Source of the DNA: Halonatronomonas betaini
Lineage (GTDB): Bacteria > Bacillota > Halanaerobiia > Halanaerobiales > Halarsenatibacteraceae
Direction: 5' to 3'
NCBI RefSeq assembly: GCF_015666175.1
Contig: NZ_JADPIE010000001.1
Coordinates: 315,741 to 379,740, forward strand
DNA length: 64,000 bases
Positions 17,578-25,147 of this stretch are shown one piece after another (the stretch's first letter is position 1; the number at the start of each line of letters is the position of its first letter). The notes beneath the pieces were generated by a model, which was given only the letters and a program-made list of their open reading frames with translations, had not been told where the DNA came from and made no database searches. The position numbers were made by a program, and so were the translations under genes.

Positions 17578-18932
17578 ATACTGAACAGCTGAATAGAAAT
17601 ATTGCTGAAATTCAGGAAAAATTGGATTCAGGGGATATTCCAGCGGCGGTGAGAATAGCTGCCAGGCTTTCTAATCGCCGCCTGGTGGATATAATCAGTG
17701 AGGCCCCTAAAGAGACTGCGCTACCTTTTTTAGAAGCTTTAGGACCTGTCAGGTCAGCCCGGGTTTTGTCATACTTGCTTGAGGAGCTGGCAGTTGAGCT
17801 GCTGCAGGAGTTGAATTCAGAGTTTGTTCAGGAAGTTTTTATTGAGATGGAAGATGATGAAATTGCAGATATTATTCTTCATTTACCTGAGGATGAGAGG
17901 GATAAGTACTGGGCTTTGATACCAAATGAATATAAGGATGATGTTGAAGAGATTGTAACCTATGAAGAGGAATCAGTTGGAGCCTATATGGAAAAGGATT
18001 TTCTGACTGGTTTTAAAGATGACCTGGTGAAAGATGCCATTGATATGCTAAGCAAAGCCAGAGGTGAGATTGATAATACAGATTATATTTATGTAATCAA
18101 TGAAGATGATAAATTACTGGGGGTAGTTTCAGTTCAGGAGCTGGCCTTTGCCGCCCGAAATGAGAGGCTGGAGAATATAATGACGGTTAAGGTTCATGTT
18201 GCCAGGGTTAATGAGCCGGCTATTGAGGCAGCTCGCTTAATGAAATATCGTAAATTTAAATTACTCCCTGTTTTAGACCTTCAGGATAGACTGGTTGGAG
18301 TTATGGCCCTCCATGAGGCTATCGATTTATTATCTGAAGAGTTGGCTGAAGATTTTGTTAGTATCTCTGGAGCCTCAGCAGAGGAGAGCTATTTTACTCC
18401 ACCAAAGGATGCTATTAAGATGAGGCTGCCCTGGATGGCAGCCAATGTTTTTTTGAATCTAGGTGCTGTGGCTGTTATCAGCACGTTCGAGGATACAATT
18501 GCTCAGGTTGCGATTCTGGCAGCCTTTATACCGATGATTACTGATATGGGTGGTAATGTTGGGATTCAGGCTCTATCGGTCTCAATCAGGAGTATTGCTT
18601 TAGGTGAAGTTCAGATTGATGATGTTAAGAGGGTGTTAAGGAAGGAATTATCTATAGGCCTGATTAATGGACTGGCTTTAGGTTCTCTCTTTGCAATAAT
18701 TGCTTATATTTTACAGAGGGAGCCTATGATTGGCCTGATTGCAGGTATTGCTCTGGGTTTTAATGTTATTGTTGCCGGTGTAGTTGGCGGGACAATTCCA
18801 TTTTTGATAAAAAAGATTGGAAAGGACCCGGCGATGATGACCGGGCCAGTATTAACGACTATAACTGATATTACTGGAGTTACAATTTATTTAGGTCTCT
18901 CGACTATCTTTTTGTGGCAGCTTTTAGCCTGA
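17568..18932 (+). CDS. mgtE: Magnesium transporter MgtE
   Basis: Mg2+ channel/transporter of 454 residues. The N domain (about 1-125) is acidic and contains the usual repeated helical MgtE_N motif. A CBS pair (about 126-250) senses cytosolic Mg2+, and five transmembrane helices (about 280-454) include PMITDMGGNVGIQ and the pore-region motif GPVLTTITDITG. The ATG at 17568 overlaps the previous gene. No M-box riboswitch is seen upstream, consistent with its internal operon position. The stop codon is TGA. Confidence 0.95.
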   Translation: MLLDTEQLNRNIAEIQEKLDSGDIPAAVRIAARLSNRRLVDIISEAPKETALPFLEALGPVRSARVLSYLLEELAVELLQELNSEFVQEVFIEMEDDEIADIILHLPEDERDKYWALIPNEYKDDVEEIVTYEEESVGAYMEKDFLTGFKDDLVKDAIDMLSKARGEIDNTDYIYVINEDDKLLGVVSVQELAFAARNERLENIMTVKVHVARVNEPAIEAARLMKYRKFKLLPVLDLQDRLVGVMALHEAIDLLSEELAEDFVSISGASAEESYFTPPKDAIKMRLPWMAANVFLNLGAVAVISTFEDTIAQVAILAAFIPMITDMGGNVGIQALSVSIRSIALGEVQIDDVKRVLRKELSIGLINGLALGSLFAIIAYILQREPMIGLIAGIALGFNVIVAGVVGGTIPFLIKKIGKDPAMMTGPVLTTITDITGVTIYLGLSTIFLWQLLA

Positions 18933-18989
18933 TTCTGGCTATTAATTTTATATTTAGCAGAAAAATTTATTCAATGCACCACCCTGATA

Positions 18990-19019
18990 TTTACTGGCCA
19001 GTGGTTTAAATGGTATAAT
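18990..19019 (+). promoter_or_regulatory. Candidate promoter of the 11-bp-repeat RNA
   Basis: TTTACT (18990-18995), 18-bp spacer and a perfect TATAAT (19014-19019). It points into a non-coding stretch that ends in a terminator at 19307. Confidence 0.5.
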
Positions 19020-19079
19020 TGGTCATGGAATCTTTTAATCATTTGAATTAGCTATTATATATTTAATAACTGGTAGTAA

Positions 19080-19222
19080 GCCGGAGCAATCCCGGAGCAG
19101 ACCTGGAGCAGAACTGGAGGAAAATTGGGGCTGGGCCGAAAGGATAGGCAAGCTAAACCGAAAGAATAGGGAATCTATACCGAATCTATAACGAAACAGT
19201 ACCGAAGGAGTACCGAAGAATC
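19080..19222 (+). repeat. Degenerate 11-bp tandem array, 13 units
   Basis: Thirteen consecutive 11-bp units stay in exact register from 19080 to 19222. The consensus is roughly (G/A)CCG(G/A)AG(C/N)A(A/G)(T/A). Units 1-4 are of the type CCGGAGCA/CTGGAGCA; units 6, 8 and 10-13 are of the type ACCGAANNNNT. Units 5, 7 and 9 are the most diverged. The period is close to one DNA helical turn. No spacers or exact direct repeats of CRISPR size are present. Confidence 0.8.
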
Positions 19223-19272
19223 AGCGTATTTATCCTGGTTCTGGTCTGGATTAATTTAATAATGATAAGTAA

Positions 19273-19307
19273 CCCTGACTGGGATAGTAATTCAGTCGGG
19301 GTTTTTT
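19273..19307 (+). terminator. Rho-independent terminator
   Basis: A 9-bp stem (19273-19281 with 19293-19301, one G-U), an 11-base loop and six T residues. It separates mgtE and the repeat RNA from the GntR/ABC operon. Confidence 0.9.
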
Positions 19308-19326
19308 CATTTTATAAAAATTATGT

Positions 19327-19355
19327 TTGACAATATTAAAGTATAGGGTTATAAT
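19327..19355 (+). promoter_or_regulatory. Promoter of the GntR/ABC operon
   Basis: Perfect TTGACA (19327-19332), 17-bp spacer, perfect TATAAT (19350-19355). Confidence 0.9.
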
Positions 19356-19357
19356 AT

Positions 19358-19383
19358 TAGTGTACTATTCAACTAGTGCACTA
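19358..19383 (+). promoter_or_regulatory. Palindromic operator at the transcription start
   Basis: TAGTGTACTA (19358-19367), 6-bp spacer, TAGTGCACTA (19374-19383): an inverted repeat with one mismatch. It starts 3 bases after the -10 box and covers the transcription start, the position expected for autorepression by the GntR protein encoded just downstream. Confidence 0.75.
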
Positions 19384-19421
19384 TCTTTATAGCGCAAAAG
19401 TTGCTGGAAGGGGGCATTAAT

Positions 19422-19811
19422 TTGGCTATAAATTATGATACTACGCGGCCTATTTACGAGCAGATTATTGACTTTATTTTAAAGAAGCTGGCCTCTGGAG
19501 AGTATTCTGCCGGGTCTAAACTGCCTTCGCAGCGGGAGATGGCTAAACTTTTATCTGTTAACCCGAATACTGTTCAGCGGGCATACCGGGAGATGGAGAT
19601 TAAGGATCTGGTTGAAACCAGGAGAGGTCTGGGTACCTTTGTTACTGAATCTGAGGATAAGATAGAGGAGGTAAGGATTGAAATGGGAGAGGAGATCATT
19701 GAGAATTTTATTGAAGAGCTAAGGGCTTTAGGTTTTACAAAGGCAGAGATTGATAAAATGTTAGCTGATAAGTTTGCGGAATTTAAAGGAGGTAAGAGCA
19801 ATGGAGCTTAA
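19422..19811 (+). CDS. GntR-family repressor, YtrA type
   Basis: Short GntR regulator (129 residues): a winged-helix DNA-binding domain (about 5-75, with SQREMAKLLSVNPNTVQRAYREME) and only a short helical dimerisation tail, as in B. subtilis YtrA. The likely start is TTG at 19422, 7 bases after GGAAGGGGG; the upstream TTG at 19401 precedes this site. The last 11 bases overlap the ABC ATPase gene. It probably binds the palindrome at 19358-19383. YtrA-type operons often respond to cell-envelope stress; the inducer here is not known. Confidence 0.88.
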   Translation: MAINYDTTRPIYEQIIDFILKKLASGEYSAGSKLPSQREMAKLLSVNPNTVQRAYREMEIKDLVETRRGLGTFVTESEDKIEEVRIEMGEEIIENFIEELRALGFTKAEIDKMLADKFAEFKGGKSNGA

Positions 19812-20517
19812 GGAGACTTTTAAACCGATTGCTAAAGTGAATTCAGTTTCTAAAAAATATGGTAGAACTGTTGCGCTTCAGGATGCCGAGATGGAATTTC
19901 CTGAGGGGGAGTTGACAGCATTAATTGGACCAAATGGCAGCGGAAAATCAACATTATTGAAAATTATGGTTGGTCTGACCTATGCAGATACTGGCTCTGT
20001 TGAGGTTTTAGGCCTTAAGCTAGGTATTCAGTTAAAGGAGCAGGTTGCTTTTTTGCCTGAGATAGATCATTTTTATGACTGGATGAAAGTTGAGCAGGTT
20101 ATTGATTTTCATAGAAGCCAGTTTTCTAATTTTAATTACGATAAGGCAGTGGAGCTGGCCAGGGATATGAATTTGAAGACTGACACCAGGATTAGCTCTT
20201 TATCCAAGGGTATGCGAGGAAGATTGAAGTTGGTCTTAACCCTGGCCAGGGACGTTAAGCTCTATATTATGGATGAGCCTCTTTCAGGACTTGATCCCCA
20301 GTCGAAGGGCTATATTCTAGAGATTTTAAATAGTGAGTTTGCTGCTGGCGGTAAGTCTGTGATTTTATCGACCCATGAAGTTATTGAATCAGAGAAATTT
20401 TATGATTATGTGATTATGCTGGAAAATGGTCAGGTTAGATTACAGGGTTATGCCGATGCCTTAAGGGATGAGCATAATCTATCGATTCAGGATCTGACCA
20501 GGGAGGTGTTTAATTAA
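19801..20517 (+). CDS. ABC transporter ATP-binding protein
   Basis: Nucleotide-binding subunit of 238 residues. It has Walker A GPNGSGKST (about 44-52), a variant signature LSKGMRGRLKL, Walker B LYIMDEPLSGLD and the switch His in LSTHEV. The ATG at 19801 follows AAAGGAGG; the longer frame from 19774 lacks a site. It pairs with the six-helix permease directly downstream as an ABC-2-type exporter under control of the GntR repressor. Confidence 0.92.
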   Translation: MELKETFKPIAKVNSVSKKYGRTVALQDAEMEFPEGELTALIGPNGSGKSTLLKIMVGLTYADTGSVEVLGLKLGIQLKEQVAFLPEIDHFYDWMKVEQVIDFHRSQFSNFNYDKAVELARDMNLKTDTRISSLSKGMRGRLKLVLTLARDVKLYIMDEPLSGLDPQSKGYILEILNSEFAAGGKSVILSTHEVIESEKFYDYVIMLENGQVRLQGYADALRDEHNLSIQDLTREVFN

Positions 20518-20518
20518 G

Positions 20519-21277
20519 ATGGCTTTCTTAAATTTATATAAAAAGGAATTAAGGGAATCTGGATTTGCTGCTTTAATCCTTGTTTTATTGACTTTAGGCT
20601 TTCACTTTTTTCTCTACACCAGAATTACAGCTCAGAATTATCAGTTTATAATCGGTTCGGTGCTGGCTCCATTTTTTATCTTTCCATTGTATTTTCTGGT
20701 TACTGGTTATAGAACTTTCTCCCAGGAATGGAATGATCGGACGATCTATCTCTTGAAGTCATTGCCGAGAAGAGGTTATACAATAATTCTGGCCAAGTTT
20801 CTTGCTGCAACGACTTATCTCTTGCTTTTGATAGTACTGACTGCAATGACCACCTGGCAGATTGTTATGAGGACTATGGCAGATTTTGGGCCGGTTATGC
20901 CAGTGGATCTGACCGGAACATCGATTATCAATATTGTATTTTTAACTCTGGCCGGTTATCTTGGATTCAATCTATTTCTGTATTTTATGGCTCAGCTAGC
21001 CTGTCTTGTTAGTAGGGTTTATAACAGGTTTAGATGGCTGGTTACTATCCTGGTTTTTTATCTTTCAGGCTATCTCAGCATGAGGATAGCAGAATTGCTG
21101 GCCCGGCTCTTTAACTGGATGCCAGGATTGACCTTTCAGGTATCTGGAATTGGCGGAGCAGAGGAATTTACAACTGTTATAACTATTGGCAGTAACTCAT
21201 TTCTCAGCCTGACCCTGGTGATTCTAGGATTTATAATTGGTGCAGGGTTATTACTTGAAAAAGTTCTTGAAGTCTAA
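20519..21277 (+). CDS. ABC-2-type permease subunit
   Basis: Membrane protein of 252 residues with about six transmembrane segments and a cytoplasmic loop YRTFSQEWNDRTIYLLKSLP, a pattern seen in ABC-2/YtrC-like permeases (the coupling region with E and R residues). It starts 1 base after the ATPase stop codon. The exported substrate is unknown; related systems handle antibiotics or envelope components. Confidence 0.85.
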   Translation: MAFLNLYKKELRESGFAALILVLLTLGFHFFLYTRITAQNYQFIIGSVLAPFFIFPLYFLVTGYRTFSQEWNDRTIYLLKSLPRRGYTIILAKFLAATTYLLLLIVLTAMTTWQIVMRTMADFGPVMPVDLTGTSIINIVFLTLAGYLGFNLFLYFMAQLACLVSRVYNRFRWLVTILVFYLSGYLSMRIAELLARLFNWMPGLTFQVSGIGGAEEFTTVITIGSNSFLSLTLVILGFIIGAGLLLEKVLEV

Positions 21278-21292
21278 AAGGAGGAATTTAGA

Positions 21293-22189
21293 ATGTTATC
21301 GAGAAAAAGAGTTATAACGATAATAATAATTTTATTATTGATCTTTGTTTATATAGATGCCAGGCTGATTACTGATGGTCAGGGGATGGCCACACTGTTT
21401 AATGTAGATATCTCCTATAGCGGTAATGTAGACTGGTCATCAGGAGGCGACTATCAGTACAGGTCTGAGATTTCTGGTGATGAGATTTATGACCGGGCTG
21501 ATTTAACTGGCCTCAGGGTTGTTAATAGTTTTGGCGAGGTTGATATTATTGGCGAATCCAGGGATGATATCAGCATAGATTACAGGATTGAAGTTAAAGC
21601 TGCAACTGAGGAATTACTGGAGGAAACTGTAGAACAGGTTGCTTTGGAGTTAAGTCAGAGCAATCAGGAATTAGAGGTTTCCACTGCCAGGCCTGAGAAC
21701 ATGGATAGAGTTAATATTGCAACTTATTTAACTATCAGGGCACCGGAGGAGCTGGCTGTTGATCTTAAGAGCAGGTTTGATGATATCAGGATAGAAGATT
21801 TCGCCAGCCAGATTATGATTGATAATAGCTATGGCGATGTTGAGCTTCTAAATAATTCGGGGCCGTTAGAAATTGAATCCAGTTTTAGTAATTATAAGAT
21901 CAGTGGTATTCAGGAAATGATAAATGGAAGATTTTCTTATACAGATATTGTGATTGAGCAGTTAAGCTCGGATCTGGAACTTGATCTTCAATTTTCTGAT
22001 TTAGATTTATATCTTGACAATGAGCCTGATTTCTGGAGTTATGATCTTAGTACTAATTTTGGAACTATTAATAGCAGATATGATTTTCAATTAACAGAAG
22101 ATGGAACAAGGACTAATTATTATTATGAGAGAGAGGGGCAACCTCTTATCAAAATTGATGGCAGATTTACAGATATAACTATTCATTAA
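21293..22189 (+). CDS. Membrane-anchored DUF4097-type beta-repeat protein
   Basis: A 298-residue protein with one N-terminal transmembrane helix (MLSRKRVITIIIILLLIFVY) and a long extracytoplasmic part of repeated short beta strands, such as LRVVNSFGEVDIIGES and IMIDNSYGDVELLNNS. This resembles the DUF4097 putative adhesin fold. It follows the ABC permease by 15 bases with an AGGAGG site, so it is probably the fourth gene of the GntR operon and may act in the envelope beside the exporter. Confidence 0.78.
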   Translation: MLSRKRVITIIIILLLIFVYIDARLITDGQGMATLFNVDISYSGNVDWSSGGDYQYRSEISGDEIYDRADLTGLRVVNSFGEVDIIGESRDDISIDYRIEVKAATEELLEETVEQVALELSQSNQELEVSTARPENMDRVNIATYLTIRAPEELAVDLKSRFDDIRIEDFASQIMIDNSYGDVELLNNSGPLEIESSFSNYKISGIQEMINGRFSYTDIVIEQLSSDLELDLQFSDLDLYLDNEPDFWSYDLSTNFGTINSRYDFQLTEDGTRTNYYYEREGQPLIKIDGRFTDITIH

Positions 22190-22206
22190 AAAGGAGAGTA
22201 TTATAA

Positions 22207-23247
22207 ATGGCAAATATGAAGAAAATCGATCTAAGAAGTGATACAGTAACCAGACCTAGCAATGAGATGCGCCAGATTATGGCTACAGCCGATGTTGGTG
22301 ACGATGTCTATGGTGAGGACCCTTCAATCAATGAACTTGAAGAGAGGGCTGCTGAGCTCTTAAATAAGGAGGCAGCTTTATTTCTACCAAGTGGGACTAT
22401 GGCCAACCAGGTTGCTCTTTTGACCCACACAGTACCTGGCCAGGAAGTTGTTTTAGGAGATGAAAGCCATATCTTTTATTATGAGGTTGGCGGGCTGGCC
22501 AGGCTTGGCAGCCTCCAGGCAAGAACTGTTTCAGATGAAAATGGTTATCTGGAGCCGGCAGCTGTGGAACATGCAATTAGAGGCGAGAATATTCATTATC
22601 CTGAGACCGGTCTTATCTGCATGGAAAATACCCATAATCGCCGGGGAGGCATTTCCTATGGTACTGATAGGGTTGAGCCGATAGCAGAACTGGCAAAATC
22701 TAAGGGGATTCCACTCCATCTTGATGGGGCCAGGCTCTTTAATGCAGCCTATCAGGAAGATGTTGACCCAGGAGATCTGGTGGCAGGATTTGATTCTGTG
22801 ATGTTCTGTCTCTCCAAAGGCCTCGGGGCTCCAGTAGGTTCAATGCTGGCTGGTAGTGAGGAGTTTATTAAGTCTGCCAGAAAGAACAGGAAGCTCTTAG
22901 GAGGAGGCATGCGCCAGGCTGGAATTATTGCTGCTGCCGGGCTTTATGCTTTAGAAAACAGAAATGTTCTAAAGGCAGACCATGAGCAGGCAGAAGAGCT
23001 GGCAGAGATAATTGAAGGTTTTAAGACTGATAAACTGGAAGTTTTTAGACAGTCGACTAATTTTGTGATGCTGGCATGTAATAATCAGGGTGGCGCTGAA
23101 TTGATATCTCAAAAGTTAAATGATGCCGGTATTTTGACCAATCAGTTCTCTGACAGGTTAATCAGGCTGGTTACCCATCAAGACCTGACTGAGGGAGATC
23201 TTCAGGTTTTTGCAGAGAGAATGGAAGAGATTATTGCCGGGCTGTAA
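22207..23247 (+). CDS. ltaE: Low-specificity L-threonine aldolase
   Basis: PLP enzyme (346 residues) that cleaves threonine or allo-threonine to glycine and acetaldehyde. The N-terminus IDLRSDTVTRPS, the PLP-stacking region and the Schiff-base lysine in CLSKGLGAPVGS (about residue 203) match the fold-type I family, and DGARLFNA carries the cofactor-binding Asp. Length is typical. An AAAAGGAG site precedes the ATG. It closely follows the GntR operon and may be read through from it. Confidence 0.95.
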   Translation: MANMKKIDLRSDTVTRPSNEMRQIMATADVGDDVYGEDPSINELEERAAELLNKEAALFLPSGTMANQVALLTHTVPGQEVVLGDESHIFYYEVGGLARLGSLQARTVSDENGYLEPAAVEHAIRGENIHYPETGLICMENTHNRRGGISYGTDRVEPIAELAKSKGIPLHLDGARLFNAAYQEDVDPGDLVAGFDSVMFCLSKGLGAPVGSMLAGSEEFIKSARKNRKLLGGGMRQAGIIAAAGLYALENRNVLKADHEQAEELAEIIEGFKTDKLEVFRQSTNFVMLACNNQGGAELISQKLNDAGILTNQFSDRLIRLVTHQDLTEGDLQVFAERMEEIIAGL

Positions 23248-23273
23248 TAAGCTGGCAGAAAAATGGAGTAAAA

Positions 23274-23302
23274 TTGTAACCTTTATCTGATTGTGTTATA
23301 AT
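23274..23302 (+). promoter_or_regulatory. Promoter of the peroxiredoxin gene
   Basis: TTGTAA (23274-23279), 17-bp spacer, perfect TATAAT (23297-23302). Confidence 0.7.
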
Positions 23303-23350
23303 TTAAGCAGAAAATATTTATTAGTTTAATAAATAGAAGGGGTGTTAATA

Positions 23351-23815
23351 ATGACTATTGAAAAGCTCATTAATTCAGAAGCTCCTCAGTTTAATTTAAA
23401 GGACCAGGATGGAAATAATGTCAGTCTAAGTGATTTAAAAGGTCAGAAGGTATTGCTCTCATTTCACCCGCTAGCCTGGACAGGTATCTGTCAGACCCAG
23501 ATGGAGGATTTAGAGGGGCACTATTCACTTTTTGAAGAATATGATACTGTACCTTTAGGAGTTAGTGTAGATGCAACTCCATGTAAGAAGGCCTGGGCCA
23601 AAGAGATAGATATTACTAATCTAAAGATGCTTTCAGATTTCTGGCCCCATGGTGCCCTGGCTAAAAACCTCGGGATATTTAGAGATGAAGATGGATTTTC
23701 TGAAAGAGCCAATATATTAATTGACCAATCAGGTAAAATTGTCTGGGCTAAAAAGTATGAAATTGATGATGTACCAGATCTTGAAGAGGTTTTTGAAGCT
23801 ATAAAAAATCATTAA
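23351..23815 (+). CDS. Peroxiredoxin (AhpC/TSA family)
   Basis: Thiol peroxidase of 154 residues that reduces hydroperoxides. The peroxidatic Cys lies in AWTGICQTQMEDL (about residue 47), with the expected Thr three residues before it. A second Cys in TPCKKAW (about 77) could act as the resolving thiol, as in some AhpE/BCP-like enzymes. The ATG at 23351 follows AGAAGGGGTG; the GTG at 23342 lies within that site. The next gene follows after 14 bases. Confidence 0.9.
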   Translation: MTIEKLINSEAPQFNLKDQDGNNVSLSDLKGQKVLLSFHPLAWTGICQTQMEDLEGHYSLFEEYDTVPLGVSVDATPCKKAWAKEIDITNLKMLSDFWPHGALAKNLGIFRDEDGFSERANILIDQSGKIVWAKKYEIDDVPDLEEVFEAIKNH

Positions 23816-23829
23816 GGTGGTATGAAAAT

Positions 23830-24963
23830 ATGAACTCATATTTACAGGACCTTTTAATTAATAAAGATAAAGCCGGGGTTGACAAATATTTAAATAGGCT
23901 AATTAAGAATAAGCACTGGACTTTAATCAGTCTGATTGATGAATTATTACCAGGACTGCTCTTTGAATCGAATCTGACCTATGGTAGTTTTCATCAGGTT
24001 AAAATGGCTTTATTCCTTCGCCGTCTTTCAATCAATAATATTTTAAGTAAAGAGACTGAAGAAGGGGTGGCCAGGGTTATTCTGACAGAGATGCTTAATA
24101 GAAACTGGCTTAATATAGAAGCCGGTGACTTTAAAGGGGCAGATAGGATCGACCAGCCCCTTGATAATATGGTGGAAGAGCTTAATAAGGGTAATATTCA
24201 TAATAGCTATTACTATGCAATTCAGGAATATAAGGATAATCCAGCTAATTTATCAGAATATCTTCTTGGAATCGGGTCTCTTGGAATACCTGATTCTTTA
24301 GGCCATAGTTTAAGCTGTTTTCAGCCAGTAATAGAAGATCTTGTCTTTCCCCACCATCAATATGCAGAAACTGCTCTGCTTTCTTATGTAACCTATCTTG
24401 GCAGGCGAAATATTCCAGAGGATTTTGATCCTGAAGATTATAGTTTGAAAGAAGAACCTGACTGGACAGAGCTTTTGAAAAAGGCTGCATCTGGCTCTGG
24501 AATTATTAATCTCCACCATATGATTACCAGCTATATCTATCTTGCCTGGAAGGATTCTGATTATCATCAGGGGGATTATAAACTTCCATTTAAGATTTTA
24601 GTTGACTGGTTTAAGGATAAGAAGGTGGATCAGACCCGATTGGAGAGGGTTGAAAACCTTGAGGTATCAACCTGGTTGCCGTCTGATTATGCTGGTTTTT
24701 ATGATGCCTTTGATTATGATAATCCAGATGAGACTGCCAGAATGGTGATAAATTTAGCTGAGGCAAAATATAGTCGCCTGTATGACTGGATGGTAAGGCT
24801 TTATGCAGATGATTATGATCAGCCTCGCTGGAATCCTCATTTCTATACTGGATTATATTCGGCGCTATCTCTTTATGGTATGGAGGATATTGATGAACTT
24901 GTTGTTTTAAGAATGGCTTTAGATCAGGCTGTAAGGTATTATATAAATGGAATGAAAAATTAA
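23830..24963 (+). CDS. Protein of unknown function, mostly helical
   Basis: Soluble 377-residue protein without signal peptide or transmembrane segment. It is rich in aromatic residues and His (YLLGIGSLGIPDSLGHSLSC, FPHHQYAET, LHHMITSYIY), with a helical repeat character. The spacing of histidines and the GIGS segment faintly recall questin-oxidase-like (DUF4243) proteins, but I cannot confirm this. It probably shares a transcript with the peroxiredoxin, which suggests an oxidative role. It ends before a strong terminator. Confidence 0.6.
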   Translation: MNSYLQDLLINKDKAGVDKYLNRLIKNKHWTLISLIDELLPGLLFESNLTYGSFHQVKMALFLRRLSINNILSKETEEGVARVILTEMLNRNWLNIEAGDFKGADRIDQPLDNMVEELNKGNIHNSYYYAIQEYKDNPANLSEYLLGIGSLGIPDSLGHSLSCFQPVIEDLVFPHHQYAETALLSYVTYLGRRNIPEDFDPEDYSLKEEPDWTELLKKAASGSGIINLHHMITSYIYLAWKDSDYHQGDYKLPFKILVDWFKDKKVDQTRLERVENLEVSTWLPSDYAGFYDAFDYDNPDETARMVINLAEAKYSRLYDWMVRLYADDYDQPRWNPHFYTGLYSALSLYGMEDIDELVVLRMALDQAVRYYINGMKN

Positions 24964-24978
24964 TAATTATTTTTTCAG

Positions 24979-25010
24979 AAGGCGTATTATTTACCAGTAA
25001 TACGCCTTTT
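24979..25010 (+). terminator. Rho-independent terminator
   Basis: An 11-bp perfect stem (24979-24989 with 24998-25008), an 8-base loop and a short T run. Confidence 0.88.
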
Positions 25011-25063
25011 GAATTTACTTATTTTATTTTTCAATTTAAAAAGTTATAAATATATAATAAAAC

Positions 25064-25092
25064 TTGACATTTTATCTTTTAAAGATTATAAT
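25064..25092 (+). promoter_or_regulatory. Promoter of the NSS symporter gene
   Basis: Perfect TTGACA (25064-25069), 17-bp spacer, perfect TATAAT (25087-25092). The leader to the start codon is about 50 bases. Confidence 0.88.
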
Positions 25093-25147
25093 TTAAATAA
25101 TCTTGCTGCGGCCGTTTAAATCACAAAAGTAAGGAGGAGGATTGCGG

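Larger units (their letters stand above)
19026..19307 (+). ncRNA. Putative non-coding RNA carrying 11-nt repeats
   Basis: The stretch between mgtE and the GntR operon has no supported coding frame: one frame is open from 19039 to the stop at about 19192 but has no usual start codon or ribosome site. It has a plausible promoter, a repeat array at 19080-19222 and a strong terminator at 19273-19307. A transcript of about 280 nt is predicted, with several GGA-containing repeat units. Alternatively the region is only the mgtE 3' end. The RNA is inferred, not shown. Confidence 0.45.

Noticed and set aside
17568-18932. M-box magnesium riboswitch for mgtE
   Set aside because: No leader exists: mgtE overlaps the upstream gene, so a classic leader riboswitch is not possible here.
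19080-19222. 11-bp array as a CRISPR or as a coding repeat
   Set aside because: Units are far too short and contiguous for CRISPR. The three plus frames have stops or lack ATG, GTG or TTG with a ribosome site; the open frame 19039-19192 has no usable start.
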